Source: Pseudofrancisella aestuarii
GTDB taxonomy: Bacteria > Pseudomonadota > Gammaproteobacteria > Francisellales > Francisellaceae
NCBI RefSeq assembly: GCF_003574475.2
Contig: NZ_QLIS02000002.1
Span: forward strand, 310,001 to 374,000
Reading direction: 5' to 3'
DNA length: 64,000 bases
The first letter of the stretch is position 1, and every line of letters starts with the position of its first letter. Below are positions 54,128-64,000 of the stretch, one piece after another. Under the pieces are notes generated by a model, which was given only the letters and a program-made list of their open reading frames with translations, did no database searches and was not told where the DNA came from. The position numbers and the translations under genes are program-made.

Positions 54128-54805
54128 TTGCATCTGTTATTTTGTGAATTGGTTGATTTGACATTGTATAAAATTCTTTTATTTTTGAATGGTAATATAA
54201 ATCTAGATTTTTGTCGTAATTATTTAAAGAAATTTGAGGATTTTAAGATCATATGTACTGATGGCGCATATGAAAAAATACATAGTTGTGATTTTTTGTC
54301 TTCTAAAATAGAAAAGGTCATAGGTGATTTTGATTCAGCTACTTATATTGAATCGTCACTTTTTTTAAGAGATGAGAATCAATATAAGACTGATTTTGAA
54401 AAGGCTTTAGATTTTTTGATAAAAAAAGAATCTTTAAATGTGATAGTTTTTGGAAGTAGTGGTGGAGAGATGGATCATTTCCTTTCAAATATGTCGATAG
54501 CTAAAAAATATAAAGATAGTTTGAATTTAAGATTTGTGGATGAATTTTCAGAATATTATTTTATTCAAAATACATTTAAAATAAATGATGTTAATAATAA
54601 AATGTTTTCTATAGTCCCATTTCCTTTTGCTAAGAATATATATTATAAAGGGTTAAAATATGGACTATCAGGAGAAAGTTTAATCCTTGGTGAAAGTACA
54701 GGTGTTAGAAATCATGCTGTAGAAAATACAGTAGAGATTAATTATAGTGAAGGTGATATTTTATTATTTATATCACATGATTTTTATAGACAAATAAGAA
54801 AATAA
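54128..54805 (+). CDS. thiN: Thiamine pyrophosphokinase
   Basis: Transfers pyrophosphate from ATP to thiamine. The protein is at most 225 aa. GDFDS at 66-70, [12 protein letters not shown] (about 91-102), [13 protein letters not shown] (about 109-121) and GLKYGLSG / STGVRNH near the C-terminus are the TPK motifs. The true start is uncertain: all candidates are TTG codons (54128, 54149, 54158, 54164). The family normally begins just ahead of ILLFLNG, so a later one is likely. An eight-codon ATG frame at 54124-54147 ends 1 base before the TTG at 54149. Confidence 0.85.
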   Translation: MHLLFCELVDLTLYKILLFLNGNINLDFCRNYLKKFEDFKIICTDGAYEKIHSCDFLSSKIEKVIGDFDSATYIESSLFLRDENQYKTDFEKALDFLIKKESLNVIVFGSSGGEMDHFLSNMSIAKKYKDSLNLRFVDEFSEYYFIQNTFKINDVNNKMFSIVPFPFAKNIYYKGLKYGLSGESLILGESTGVRNHAVENTVEINYSEGDILLFISHDFYRQIRK

Positions 54806-54818
54806 GAGAGAAGTTGAT

Positions 54819-56447
54819 ATGGAAGAGTTGGCATGTCAAAAATTAGAGCATTTAATAAAAGAAAAGTATAAAGAACTAAAAATATCTCAAGAGTTTAAAA
54901 ATGACTCCACCAGAGTGGAAAGATACTCATTAGAGCATGAAGGTATTTATTTTGATTTTTCAAAAAACCTTGTAAATGATGAGATTATGCAAGAATTGTA
55001 TCAGTTGGCTAAGCAAGTAAATATTGATGCAAAAATTAAAAGTATGTTTAACGGAGAAAAGATAAATATTACAGAAGATAGAGCTGTTTTACATACTGCA
55101 TTGAGAGATTTTTCTAATGAGTCATTAGTTATAGATGGACAAGATATTCGTAAAGAAGTATCTGAAGAAAAACAAAGAGTTAGGAGTTTAGTAGAAAGTG
55201 TTTCTTCAGGAGAATGGAGAGGATTTTCTGGTAAAAAAATCACAGATGTTGTAAACATTGGAATTGGCGGCTCTGACCTTGGACCAAGAATGATTGTTGA
55301 GGCTTTGAGACCTTATCATTGTACCGGGCTGAAGGTTCATTTTGTATCTAACGTAGATGCAGATTCTTTGTTACAAGCACTAAGCGTAGTTAATCCTGAA
55401 ACAACTTTATTTATTGTAGCCTCTAAATCTTTTTCAACAGAAGAAACTTTACTTAATTCTATATCAGCAAGAAACTGGTTGGTTGACTTTTATGGTGATG
55501 AGAGTTCAGTATCAAATCATTTTGTAGCAATTTCTAGTAAGCTAGATAAAGTAAAAGAGTTTGGAATAGACCTAAAACATTGCTATAAAATGTGGGATTG
55601 GGTTGGGGGTAGATATTCATTATGGTCATCTATAGGAATGAGTATAGCTTTCGCAATTGGGTATGATAACTTTGGAAAATTATTACAAGGCGCATACTCT
55701 ATGGATAGACACTTTAGAGAAACATCTATAGAAAAGAATATGCCAATAGTAGCTGCTCTTTTAGGTACACTTTATACAAATTATTACGATGCTCAAACTC
55801 AGACATTATTACCATATGATAATAGGCTTTGTTATTTAGTTGACTATTTACAACAAGCAGATATGGAAAGTAACGGCAAATCAGTTAATTTAGAAGGGCA
55901 TTGTATAAAGAACTATCAAACTGGTGCTGTGCTATGGGGAGGTGTTGGTACTAATGGACAACATGCTTTTCATCAATTATTGCATCAGGGAGAAGTTTTT
56001 ATACCAGTTGACTTTGTTGCTGTAGCTAAAAGTTATCATAACTATGATAATCATCAACAAGCTTTATTAGCAAATTGCTTTGCACAATCTCAAGCTTTAA
56101 TGGATGGGTTATCCTATGATAAAATATTTGAAGAATTAAAAGCTACAGGCTTGTCTACAACACAAATAGAGTTTCTTGCGCCCCATAAAGTTATTAAAGG
56201 AAATAAGCCTAGTAATACTTTTTTACTTAAAGAGCTGACCCCTTATAATTTGGGGATGCTGGTAGCATTATATGAACATAAAATTTTTGTACAAGGAGTT
56301 TTGTGGAATATTAATAGTTATGATCAATGGGGTGTTGAGTTAGGTAAAAAGCTTGGTAAGAATATTATAAAAGCTATGGAGAATAAAAACTCAAAAGAGT
56401 ATTCTTCATTAGATGCTTCTACAAAAGCTTTGTTAAACAGGATTTAA
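54819..56447 (+). CDS. pgi: Glucose-6-phosphate isomerase
   Basis: Interconverts glucose-6-phosphate and fructose-6-phosphate in the cytoplasm. The 542-aa protein has full length. Sugar-phosphate binding segments are [15 protein letters not shown] (about 144-158) and [12 protein letters not shown]. The family signatures are [15 protein letters not shown] (about 259-273) and the later [12 protein letters not shown] with the catalytic His; the C-terminal [11 protein letters not shown] is the second PROSITE-type signature. AGAGAGAAG precedes the ATG. It starts 13 bases after the TPK gene. Confidence 0.97.
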   Translation: MEELACQKLEHLIKEKYKELKISQEFKNDSTRVERYSLEHEGIYFDFSKNLVNDEIMQELYQLAKQVNIDAKIKSMFNGEKINITEDRAVLHTALRDFSNESLVIDGQDIRKEVSEEKQRVRSLVESVSSGEWRGFSGKKITDVVNIGIGGSDLGPRMIVEALRPYHCTGLKVHFVSNVDADSLLQALSVVNPETTLFIVASKSFSTEETLLNSISARNWLVDFYGDESSVSNHFVAISSKLDKVKEFGIDLKHCYKMWDWVGGRYSLWSSIGMSIAFAIGYDNFGKLLQGAYSMDRHFRETSIEKNMPIVAALLGTLYTNYYDAQTQTLLPYDNRLCYLVDYLQQADMESNGKSVNLEGHCIKNYQTGAVLWGGVGTNGQHAFHQLLHQGEVFIPVDFVAVAKSYHNYDNHQQALLANCFAQSQALMDGLSYDKIFEELKATGLSTTQIEFLAPHKVIKGNKPSNTFLLKELTPYNLGMLVALYEHKIFVQGVLWNINSYDQWGVELGKKLGKNIIKAMENKNSKEYSSLDASTKALLNRI

Positions 56448-56454
56448 ATATAAA

Positions 56455-57018
56455 ATGTTTTGTGTAAAAAGAAATAAGGGTTTTTCACTTGTTGAAGTAA
56501 TGGTTGTGATAGTTATTATGACTATTCTTATGATGGGTGCTATAAGCTCTTTTTCCTTTTATCAAAGAAATTTTGCTGAAACTAGATTAACAAGTTTGCA
56601 GAATATCATAGGGTATGGACAGGTAGTAGCTAGATCTCAAAGAACAAGCGTTGTTATTTGTCCAGTAACTTCAGATAGTTATATTGGAGCAACGGATGAG
56701 CTAAATGAAGATAGTTTAAGATGTTCTGGATCATCTAATTGGGGAAATGCTGAAATAGTGGCATTTACCAATCAGAGTGCTAATGGTGTTTTTGATAAAA
56801 ATAATGATGAAATAATATCTACACTTCCAACTGGCAAGGGAAATATTTCGACAACTTTTAATACGGATTTTATTTTAATATCTCCAGTTGGCTTTTTAAA
56901 TACTACAAATGCTAGTATAATTTACTGTCTTAACGGAGACTATCTGGCGGCCTTACAAGTTAATATGGTTGGCAGAGTAGTTTATACTACCGATAATAAT
57001 AATTTTAATTGTAACTAA
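56455..57018 (+). CDS. Type IV pseudopilin-like protein (GspH/FimT type)
   Basis: A 187-aa protein with a class III signal peptide: short basic leader and the cleavage site G9|FSLVEVMV with Glu at +5, then one hydrophobic helix to about residue 32. The rest is a globular domain containing three or four Cys ([23 protein letters not shown]) probably forming disulfides. The placement of [24 protein letters not shown] is typical of FimT/GspH minor pilins. It lies 7 bases after pgi. No other pilus gene is near, so it would work with a system encoded elsewhere. Confidence 0.82.
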   Translation: MFCVKRNKGFSLVEVMVVIVIMTILMMGAISSFSFYQRNFAETRLTSLQNIIGYGQVVARSQRTSVVICPVTSDSYIGATDELNEDSLRCSGSSNWGNAEIVAFTNQSANGVFDKNNDEIISTLPTGKGNISTTFNTDFILISPVGFLNTTNASIIYCLNGDYLAALQVNMVGRVVYTTDNNNFNCN

Positions 57019-57046
57019 TATTTGGTTCGTAATAAGGGAGACCATA

Positions 57047-57526
57047 ATGAGTGAAAGAGTGCCTATGACACCAGCGGGTGAGTTAGCTTTAAGAGAAGAA
57101 TTGGATAATCTAAAAAGAGTTCAAAGACCTCAGGTTATTGAAGCTATCGCAGAAGCTCGTGAACATGGAGATTTAAAAGAAAACGCTGAATATCATGCAG
57201 CTAGAGAAAAGCAAGGCTTTATAGAAGGAAGAATTAAAGAAATAGAATCTAAGCTTTCAAATGCTCAAGTAATTGATGTCACAACTATTCCAAATAATGG
57301 AATGGTTATATTTGGCGCTACCGTAACTCTTTTAAATACTGATACGGATGAAGAAGTTGTTTATAGAATAGTTGGTGAAGATGAAGCTGATATAGACGAT
57401 CACAAAATATCTGTTTCAGCACCTTTAGCTAGAGCGCTTATCAAAAAAGAAGAGGGTGATGAGTTTAGTTTAAACACTCCTAAAGGCAAAGCAAATTATG
57501 AAATCTTAGAGGTTAAGTATATCTAA
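57047..57526 (+). CDS. greA: Transcription elongation factor GreA
   Basis: Stimulates transcript cleavage by backtracked RNA polymerase. The 159-aa protein has the N-terminal coiled coil with the acidic tip [15 protein letters not shown] (about 41-55) that reaches the active site, and a C-terminal FKBP-like domain. GREA over GREB is favoured by [18 protein letters not shown] and by length. GGGAGA precedes the ATG. It ends 11 bases before uvrA. Confidence 0.97.
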   Translation: MSERVPMTPAGELALREELDNLKRVQRPQVIEAIAEAREHGDLKENAEYHAAREKQGFIEGRIKEIESKLSNAQVIDVTTIPNNGMVIFGATVTLLNTDTDEEVVYRIVGEDEADIDDHKISVSAPLARALIKKEEGDEFSLNTPKGKANYEILEVKYI

Positions 57527-57537
57527 CCCTCAAATAT

Positions 57538-60357
57538 ATGGATAAAATTATAATAAGAGGGGCAAAAACCCATAATTTAAAAAATATCAATGTAGAAATT
57601 CCTAGAGATAAACTAACAGTCGTTACAGGGTTGAGTGGCTCAGGAAAATCTTCATTAGCATTTGATACTTTATATGCTGAAGGTCAAAGAAGATATGTTG
57701 AGTCTTTGTCTTCATACGCAAGACAATTTTTATCCTTAATGGATAAGCCTGATGTTGAGCATATTGAAGGACTTTCGCCTGCTATATCAATTGATCAAAA
57801 AACAACTTCTCATAATCCCCGCTCTACAGTTGGTACAGTCACAGAAATTTATGATTATTTAAGAGTTTTTTTTGCTAGGGTAGGACAGCCGAAATGTCCA
57901 ACACACAATATTGAATTAAAAGCCCAGACTGTTAGCCAAATGGTGGATCGTATTTTAGAGTTTGATGAAGAAGCTCGACTTATGATTTTAGCTCCTATAG
58001 TGTCTGAGAAAAAGGGAACGCATCATACGCTTTTAGATAAAATTTTATCTTTAGGATATATTAGAGTTAGAATAAATGGAGAGTTTTTTAATTTAGATGA
58101 AGACTATCCTGAGTTAGACAGATATAAAAAACATAATATAGAAGTAGTTGTTGATAGATTTAAACCAAAAAAAGAAAATTCTCAAAGAATAGCTGAATCC
58201 TTAGAAACTGCCTTAGATTTAGGTAATGGTATTATAAGATTAGCTAATATATCTGAAGAAATGGAAGATATTTTATTCTCTTCAAAACATGCTTGCCCAC
58301 TATGTAACTTTGCTCTAAAAGAGTTGTCGCCGAGAATTTTTTCTTTTAATAGTCCTTTAGGAGCTTGTCCTAGTTGTGATGGTTTAGGTGTGAAAGAGTT
58401 TTTTGATGAGAATAAGATTATTATAGATGGCTCTCTTTCACTAAAAGCAGGCGCGTTAGCTAAGTGGAATAAGACAAATCAATATTATTATAGTCAATTA
58501 GAGTCTTTAGCTAAGCACTATAATTTTTCCTTAGATACTCCTTTTAATAAGTTATCTCAAAAAATCCAGCAAATTATTTTGTATGGATCAGGAGATGAGT
58601 TAATAAAAATGACTATTGATTCTATTCGCGGTGGTAAACAAACACGTGAAAAAACTTTTGAAGGTATAATCCCTCATTTTGAAAGAAGATACTATGAATC
58701 AGACTCGGAGATGGTTAAAAAAGATCTTTATGACCTAATGAGTAATCTTACATGTAAAGCTTGTAATGGAGCTAGAGTTGGTGAGTATGCACGCAATATT
58801 TTTATAGATGATAAAAACATTGCTAATGTTTGTGCATTGTCGATAGAAGATTTGCTTATATGGTTAGATGAACTTACCTTCGATGGTCAAAGGAAATTTA
58901 TAGCTGAAAATTTGCTTAGAGAAATAAAACTAAGGGTAAAATTTTTAGAGAATGTAGGTTTAGAATATTTAAGTTTATCAAGGCAAGCAGATACTTTATC
59001 GGGTGGTGAATCTCAAAGAATAAGGCTAGCTAGCCAAATAGGTGCTGGACTTGTTGGAGTTATGTATATATTAGATGAACCTTCAATCGGTTTACATCAG
59101 CGAGATAATCAGAGACTCCTAGATGCACTGCATAACTTAAAGAATCTTGGTAATACAGTTATAGTCGTAGAGCATGATGAAGATGCAATTCGCCAAGCTG
59201 ATTATATTATTGATATGGGTCCAAAGGCTGGGGTTCATGGAGGTGAGATTGTAGCTGTTGGTGATTATGATTCTATTATTAATAATAAAAAATCATTAAC
59301 TGCAGATTATTTAAGTGGTAGAAAAAAAATTGAAACTCCTAAAAATCGATTAAAAGCCTCAAAAAATAGATATATAGAAATTCTAGGTGCAGCAGGAAAT
59401 AACTTAAAAAATGAGCATTTAAAAATTCCTTTTGGTGCTTTGACTTGTGTTACAGGAGTATCAGGCTCTGGGAAGTCTACGCTTATTAACCGAACTTTGT
59501 ATCCACTTGCTTCTAGACTTTTGAATAGAAGCACATTAGTACCTATGGAGTATAAGTCTCATAAGGGATTTAATCACTTAGATAAAGTTATAGATATAGA
59601 TCAGTCACCAATAGGTAGGACTCCAAGGTCAAATCCAGCTACTTATACAGGCGTTTTTACTCCTATTAGAGAACTCTTTGCTGCAACAGCAGAATCGAGA
59701 TCTAGAGGTTATTCGGCTGGTAGATTTAGCTTTAATGTCCGAGGTGGGCGTTGTGAAGCATGCCAAGGCGATGGAGTAATTAAGGTTGAAATGCATTTTC
59801 TTGCAGATGTTTATGTTGCTTGTGATGTTTGTGAAGGTAAAAGATATAATAGAGAAACTTTATCTGTACAATATAAAGGTAAAAACATCTACGAAGTTTT
59901 AGAAATGACTGTAGAAGAGGCTATAGAATTTTATAATGCTGTCCCAAGCATTAAATCAAAATTAGAGGCTTTAATGAATGTTGGGTTGTCTTATATTAGG
60001 CTTGGTCAGAGTGCTACTACACTTTCGGGTGGTGAAGCTCAACGAGTTAAGCTTGCAAAGGAGCTTTCTAAGCGCTCTACGGGCAAAACTTTATACATAT
60101 TGGATGAGCCAACGACGGGTTTACATTTTTATGATATTCATCAGCTTTTGAAGGTAATAATGGATTTAAGAGATAAAGGAAATACAGTTGTTATTATTGA
60201 GCATAATCTAGATGTTATAAAAATGGCTGATTGGATTATTGATTTAGGTCCAGAAGGTGGCGCAAAGGGTGGAGAAATAATTTTCGAAGGAACTCCTGAG
60301 GAAATAGTTAAGTTTAAAAAGTCTTATACTGGCAAATTTTTAAAAAGTGTTCTCTAG
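57538..60357 (+). CDS. uvrA: Excinuclease ABC subunit A
   Basis: Damage-sensing ATPase of nucleotide excision repair. The 939-aa protein has two ABC modules: Walker [10 protein letters not shown] at 31-39 with signature LSGGES (about 487), and GVSGSGKST (about 640) with LSGGEAQR (about 830). Zinc sites are CPLC...CPSC (about 251-282) and CEAC...CDVC (about 739-765), the latter needed for damage recognition. It follows greA by 11 bases. A hairpin spans its stop codon. Confidence 0.98.
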   Translation: MDKIIIRGAKTHNLKNINVEIPRDKLTVVTGLSGSGKSSLAFDTLYAEGQRRYVESLSSYARQFLSLMDKPDVEHIEGLSPAISIDQKTTSHNPRSTVGTVTEIYDYLRVFFARVGQPKCPTHNIELKAQTVSQMVDRILEFDEEARLMILAPIVSEKKGTHHTLLDKILSLGYIRVRINGEFFNLDEDYPELDRYKKHNIEVVVDRFKPKKENSQRIAESLETALDLGNGIIRLANISEEMEDILFSSKHACPLCNFALKELSPRIFSFNSPLGACPSCDGLGVKEFFDENKIIIDGSLSLKAGALAKWNKTNQYYYSQLESLAKHYNFSLDTPFNKLSQKIQQIILYGSGDELIKMTIDSIRGGKQTREKTFEGIIPHFERRYYESDSEMVKKDLYDLMSNLTCKACNGARVGEYARNIFIDDKNIANVCALSIEDLLIWLDELTFDGQRKFIAENLLREIKLRVKFLENVGLEYLSLSRQADTLSGGESQRIRLASQIGAGLVGVMYILDEPSIGLHQRDNQRLLDALHNLKNLGNTVIVVEHDEDAIRQADYIIDMGPKAGVHGGEIVAVGDYDSIINNKKSLTADYLSGRKKIETPKNRLKASKNRYIEILGAAGNNLKNEHLKIPFGALTCVTGVSGSGKSTLINRTLYPLASRLLNRSTLVPMEYKSHKGFNHLDKVIDIDQSPIGRTPRSNPATYTGVFTPIRELFAATAESRSRGYSAGRFSFNVRGGRCEACQGDGVIKVEMHFLADVYVACDVCEGKRYNRETLSVQYKGKNIYEVLEMTVEEAIEFYNAVPSIKSKLEALMNVGLSYIRLGQSATTLSGGEAQRVKLAKELSKRSTGKTLYILDEPTTGLHFYDIHQLLKVIMDLRDKGNTVVIIEHNLDVIKMADWIIDLGPEGGAKGGEIIFEGTPEEIVKFKKSYTGKFLKSVL

Positions 60358-60380
60358 TTTTCTGGCAAATAACTAGAGAA
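60350..60380 (+). terminator. Strong hairpin across the uvrA stop codon
   Basis: Arms TTCTCTAGTT (60350-60359) and AACTAGAGAA (60371-60380) pair perfectly over 10 bases with an 11-base loop. The uvrA TAG at 60355-60357 lies in the left arm. A T-rich stretch (GGTTTATTTTTA) begins a few bases after the stem. It probably ends the greA-uvrA transcript, with ftsH read from a promoter beyond it. Confidence 0.6.
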
Positions 60381-60460
60381 TATGGTTTATTTTTACTATA
60401 GTATATAGATATTTATTTTTGAGAATTATTTTAGAAAAATTGTAAGGTAATAAAAATTAT

Positions 60461-62386
60461 ATGGATCAAAAGAATAACAATAAGAATAATATAATGAAAA
60501 GTATTATTTTTTGGGTTCTAATTATTGGTGGAATGCTACTTTTATTTAATGGTATTAATGAAAACACTGATTCCTCTAAAAAAATGGATTATTCAACATT
60601 TGTATCTCAGTTGAATGATGGTCAAATTTCTTCTGTAAATGTTGATGGTAGGACTATTTCTGGTAAGACTGATTCTGGTCAGAGTTTTGTAACATATGCT
60701 CCTTTATTAGATTCAGACTTAGTTAATAAAATGGAAGGCAGTAAAGCTAGTATAACTGCTAAAGCTCCGGAAAAACCAAATTTATTAATAGCATTCTTAT
60801 TGAACTGGTTGCCAATGTTGCTTATTTTTGGTTTCTTCATTTATATGATGGTTAAAGCTGGTGGTGGCGGAAAGGGAGGCCCTTTTTCTTATGGTAGAAG
60901 CAGAGCTAAGCTACTTGGTGAAGATCAAATAAAGGTTACTCTAGATGACGTTGCTGGCGTTGAAGAAGCTAAAGAAGAGGTTGGAGAAATTGTAGATTTC
61001 TTACGTGAGCCTAAAAAATATGAAAAAATTGGTGGTAAGATACCAAAAGGCGTATTAATGGTTGGTCCTCCAGGTACTGGTAAGACGCTATTGGCAAGAG
61101 CTATTGCTGGTGAGGCTAAAGTTCCATTTTTCTCAATATCAGGATCTGATTTTGTGGAGATGTTTGTCGGTGTTGGTGCTTCTCGTGTGCGTGATATGTT
61201 TGAGCAAGCTAAGAAAAAGGCTCCATGTTTAGTATTTATTGATGAGATAGATGCTGTAGGTCGTCATCGTGGTGCTGGAATGGGTGGTGGTAATGATGAG
61301 AGGGAACAAACTCTTAACCAACTCCTAGTTGAGATGGATGGCTTTGCCGATAATGAAGGTGTAATAGTTATTGCTGCAACGAATAGGCCAGATGTACTTG
61401 ATAAAGCTTTATTAAGACCTGGTAGATTTGATAGACAAGTTACTGTCAGTTTACCAACAGTAAAAGGACGTGAAGCCATACTTAAAGTACATATGAAGAA
61501 AATTGCTTTAGGTGATGATATTCATCCAGATTGGATTGCTCGAGGCACACCTGGATTTTCTGGTGCAGAGCTTGCTAACTTAGTAAATGAAGCAGCACTT
61601 TTCGCGGCAAGAGAGTCTAAAGATAAAGTTTCAATGGGGGACTTTGAAAAAGCTAAAGATAAGATTCTTATGGGATCTGAAAGAAGATCTATGGCGATGA
61701 CAGAAAAAGAAAAAAGCCTTACTGCTTATCATGAAGCAGGGCATGCAATCATCGGTCGCCTAATGCCTGAACACGATCCGGTATATAAAGTTAGTATTAT
61801 TCCTAGAGGTCGTGCTTTAGGTGTTACTATGTATATGCCAGATGGTGATAAAGTGAGTCAAAGTAGATTAGTTCTACAAGGTCGTCTATGTAGTATTTTT
61901 GGTGGTAGATTAGCTGAAGAATTAATATTTGGATATGAGCATGTTACAACTGGTGCTTCTAATGATATTCAGGTAGCTACTGATATAGCTAGAAATATGG
62001 TTGCTCGTTGGGGTCTATCTGATGCTATGGGAACAGTGTTGTATGATGTTGAAGATGAGGGACCTTTTGGTGGCTCTGGAGGACGCACCTCTAAGCTTTC
62101 AGATAGTACTATTAGAGAGATTGATGCAGAAGTGCGTAAGCTTATTGATTCTAGTTATGCTAAGGCTAAAAAATTATTAGAAGATAATGTAGATATTCTA
62201 CACGCTATGGCAGATGCTCTTATCAAGTATGAAACTATTGATGCAATGCAGGTTGATGATTTAATGGCTAGAAGAGCAGTTCGTGAGCCAGGTGATTATG
62301 GTGATAGCTATAAGCCAAAAGAAGATGAGCATGGCAAAATAATTGCCCCTGAATATGAAGAAGATAGTGAGTCTAAAGATCTATAG
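60461..62386 (+). CDS. ftsH: ATP-dependent zinc metalloprotease FtsH
   Basis: Hexameric membrane AAA+ protease for quality control of membrane proteins and short-lived regulators. The 641-aa protein has two helices (about 13-32 and 106-127) around a small periplasmic domain. Walker A GPPGTGKT is at 202-209, Walker [11 protein letters not shown] and the second region of homology [17 protein letters not shown] follow. The zinc-protease motif HEAGH lies at 424-428. The C-terminus is acidic. In E. coli ftsH follows rlmE; here the two are separated by most of the window. Confidence 0.98.
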   Translation: MDQKNNNKNNIMKSIIFWVLIIGGMLLLFNGINENTDSSKKMDYSTFVSQLNDGQISSVNVDGRTISGKTDSGQSFVTYAPLLDSDLVNKMEGSKASITAKAPEKPNLLIAFLLNWLPMLLIFGFFIYMMVKAGGGGKGGPFSYGRSRAKLLGEDQIKVTLDDVAGVEEAKEEVGEIVDFLREPKKYEKIGGKIPKGVLMVGPPGTGKTLLARAIAGEAKVPFFSISGSDFVEMFVGVGASRVRDMFEQAKKKAPCLVFIDEIDAVGRHRGAGMGGGNDEREQTLNQLLVEMDGFADNEGVIVIAATNRPDVLDKALLRPGRFDRQVTVSLPTVKGREAILKVHMKKIALGDDIHPDWIARGTPGFSGAELANLVNEAALFAARESKDKVSMGDFEKAKDKILMGSERRSMAMTEKEKSLTAYHEAGHAIIGRLMPEHDPVYKVSIIPRGRALGVTMYMPDGDKVSQSRLVLQGRLCSIFGGRLAEELIFGYEHVTTGASNDIQVATDIARNMVARWGLSDAMGTVLYDVEDEGPFGGSGGRTSKLSDSTIREIDAEVRKLIDSSYAKAKKLLEDNVDILHAMADALIKYETIDAMQVDDLMARRAVREPGDYGDSYKPKEDEHGKIIAPEYEEDSESKDL

Positions 62387-62396
62387 CTGATCTTTA
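62374..62396 (+). terminator. Hairpin across the ftsH stop codon
   Basis: Arms TAAAGATC (62374-62381) and GATCTTTA (62389-62396) pair perfectly around a 7-base loop that contains the TAG stop (62384-62386). An A-run and then a T-run (TCTTTTTATT) follow. It is probably the ftsH terminator, though the T stretch is displaced from the stem. Confidence 0.45.
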
Positions 62397-62434
62397 TAAA
62401 AAACTCTTTTTATTATATCTGACTTAATTTAAGA

Positions 62435-63880
62435 ATGGAAAATCAAATATATTTACGCTCTATTGAAAAAGGAAATTTCTCTAAGAAATTAATATTTAAA
62501 CTAAGTGATGATAGAACTATAGAGTTAATAATAAATAGTAAAAAAGTTGATATAACAGCACTTAGCTCTTTTATGCATAAAAGAACAAACTATCCTGCTT
62601 GTTGCAATGAATTCGAAATTATAGAAAATGTGGAACAAATCGGAAGCATGAAGCTTTATGAAAACTATATTTTTCTATGTAACATTAGTGGACTATTAAA
62701 GACAAAAAACAAAATATTTTTTAATAATTGTATTTTTACTAAAAAGATTTTAATAAATGATTTGGATAAAATAGAATCCGTTTCATTTAATAATTCTTTA
62801 TTTTTAATGAATATTTCTTTAAGTGGGAAATATGATGGAGAATATGAAACAAGGGTTAATTTTAGTAATAGTGAGTTTATTAGGGGTGTTCATATATTTT
62901 CAAATCTTAAAGAAATAGATTTGCTTAATAGTTGTTTCAGAGAAGAGCTAGGAATTTATAATAATTATGAAATGGTATCAACTAAAAAGAGTTTTAGATT
63001 ACATAATTGTCATTTTATAAAGAGTGTTTTTTTAAAGCTTGGAGAGATAAATATAGATGGTCCATTACCTTATCATATAAGTGATAGCATTTTTTATTCA
63101 GAAGTTGATTTTAGGGGGTCTATATTTATAGATCCTATAGTTTTTTCTCGAGTGGAATTTAAGGGTTCAGTAAATTTTGCAGGAGTAATATTTAGGCAAC
63201 CTGTCATATTTTTGTATTCTAAAGTATATAAGAATATGATTTTTAGGAAAACGGTTTTTGAGAAATCTTTAAATTTAGCATATTTATATTTTTTAGATGA
63301 TGGATGTTTGGATATTTATAATATTAATATAAAAAATTTTGATAGTGGTAAAGGGCTAAGCTGGGAAAATAGTTCAATTTTTCCAAATTATAAAAATACA
63401 AATCAAATAAAAACAAAAGAAATAATATCAGATCAAGATGCTAAAGAGACCTATAGAATTTTAAAAAAAGAAGCATTAAAACAAAGTGATACTATAAGTG
63501 CTATTGAATTTTATAAACAAGAGTGTGAGAAGTACTATAAAAGCATAAGTAAAATTAGAAATTTTGGAAATAAATTTGTACTATTTTTTGAAAAAATAGT
63601 AAGCAACTATGGAACATCTATTATTAGGTCAATATTAAGTTTAATCATATTTAATTTTTACTATTATTTATTGGTACAATTATTTATTAATCAAGGTGAT
63701 CTTAATTATTCTATGGTTTCTATATTGAATGGTGTGATGGGTGTGATGTTACCCCACGTATTAGGAGGTTATGATATTTCTTATATACCGATTACTTCGA
63801 GAAGTTTGCATATAATTATAAATGCTATTTTGCTTTATGAAGTTATTAAAAGTTTTCGTAAGTATTCTCGAAAACTTTAA
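62435..63880 (+). CDS. Pentapeptide-like repeat protein with C-terminal membrane helices
   Basis: A 481-aa protein not recognised as a named family. Residues about 90-300 hold imperfect pentapeptide-like repeats: runs such as [41 protein letters not shown] and [15 protein letters not shown] show F or L every fifth residue, which would form a right-handed beta helix. A charged helical segment (about 325-385, [29 protein letters not shown]) follows, as in other pentapeptide membrane proteins. The last 90 residues have two or three hydrophobic helices. It overlaps the convergent beta-glucuronidase end by 4 bases. Function unknown. Confidence 0.65.
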   Translation: MENQIYLRSIEKGNFSKKLIFKLSDDRTIELIINSKKVDITALSSFMHKRTNYPACCNEFEIIENVEQIGSMKLYENYIFLCNISGLLKTKNKIFFNNCIFTKKILINDLDKIESVSFNNSLFLMNISLSGKYDGEYETRVNFSNSEFIRGVHIFSNLKEIDLLNSCFREELGIYNNYEMVSTKKSFRLHNCHFIKSVFLKLGEINIDGPLPYHISDSIFYSEVDFRGSIFIDPIVFSRVEFKGSVNFAGVIFRQPVIFLYSKVYKNMIFRKTVFEKSLNLAYLYFLDDGCLDIYNINIKNFDSGKGLSWENSSIFPNYKNTNQIKTKEIISDQDAKETYRILKKEALKQSDTISAIEFYKQECEKYYKSISKIRNFGNKFVLFFEKIVSNYGTSIIRSILSLIIFNFYYYLLVQLFINQGDLNYSMVSILNGVMGVMLPHVLGGYDISYIPITSRSLHIIINAILLYEVIKSFRKYSRKL

Positions 63881-64000
63881 TTCTTCCATTTTTCTTTTAA
63901 AAAGTGAGCTACTAATTTAGGTTGGCGCTCTCTAGTGAAAACTCCCTTCTTATTTCCATTGCAACGAATGTGATTTTGTGACGTTCTAAAGTCTGCAAAA
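63877..64000 (-). CDS. Beta-glucuronidase-like GH2 protein, C-terminal end only
   Basis: The last 41 codons of a gene that enters from the right edge; no start is in the window. The readable end includes [11 protein letters not shown], then [14 protein letters not shown] and HFLKEKWKN before the stop. This closely follows the C-terminus of E. coli UidA (FADF.TSQ..., GNKKGIFTRDR.PK), so a family 2 glycosidase of the beta-glucuronidase kind is very likely. Only the tail can be judged, so whether the gene is intact is unknown. Confidence 0.72.
   Translation of the reverse strand, partial: FADFRTSQNHIRCNGNKKGVFTRERQPKLVAHFLKEKWKN

Overview
The window is strongly AT-rich bacterial chromosome that looks like Francisella or a very close relative. 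The evidence is the base composition, two tandem outer-membrane proteins of a type I associate with Francisella (DUF3573), a modular secreted chitinase-like protein with PT linkers, and the overall gene order and protein style. The species is not assigned. A malic enzyme, a lysine decarboxylase and a beta-glucuronidase end suggest an environmental rather than a reduced pathogenic lineage, but that is inference. Nearly every gene is intact, coding density is very high, and no gap exceeds 300 bases.

Layout. 1-8.8 kb: end of an AmpG-like permease, rlmE, an amino-acid permease with a lipoprotein, ileS-lspA, a type II NADH dehydrogenase and ribF. 8.9-17.7 kb: NAD-malic enzyme, two tandem DUF3573 outer-membrane proteins, then der-murA-murB with the murA start inside der. 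17.7-25.7 kb: a SpoIIAA-like protein, an acidic exported protein, a BioC-like methyltransferase-fold protein, comF, the ubiquinone cluster ubiE-ubiJ-ubiB with a HIT protein, glucokinase, a small membrane protein and yciB. 25.8-34.9 kb: a YciO/Sua5 protein, an ACS-type MFS transporter, metG, the tightly packed trio tatD / ParB-like / cupin, a TSUP permease, a YadGH-type ABC exporter and a DMT permease. 35-41.5 kb: a large YdiJ-type FAD/Fe-S dehydrogenase, two identical tRNA-Lys genes behind one good promoter, cdd, udp, miaE, a TRIC-type membrane protein and rsmD. 41.5-49.3 kb: a pair of M16 peptidase homologues (one without the metal motif), lptG, lptF, divergent pepA, and guaB preceded by a strong leader hairpin. 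49.4-64 kb: the secreted chitin-binding protein with two minisatellites, lysine decarboxylase, thiamine pyrophosphokinase, pgi, a lone pseudopilin, greA, uvrA, ftsH, a pentapeptide-like membrane protein and the 3' end of a beta-glucuronidase gene running in from the right.

Most genes are housekeeping: translation (ileS, metG, rlmE, rsmD, miaE, tRNA-Lys), envelope (lspA, lptFG, murA, murB, outer-membrane proteins), respiration and quinone synthesis (ndh, ubiEJB), nucleotide salvage (cdd, udp, guaB) and central carbon (maeA, glk, pgi). No phage, insertion sequence, CRISPR array or defence island was seen. I did not find a convincing new multi-gene system. The best leads are: an Asp-to-Ala change in the near-invariant GNxxDR motif of LspA, a murA with an altered catalytic loop, a BioC-like protein with a degenerate SAM motif, the tatD/ParB-like/cupin operon, the guaB leader hairpin, and the chitinase-like protein without a canonical GH18 motif.
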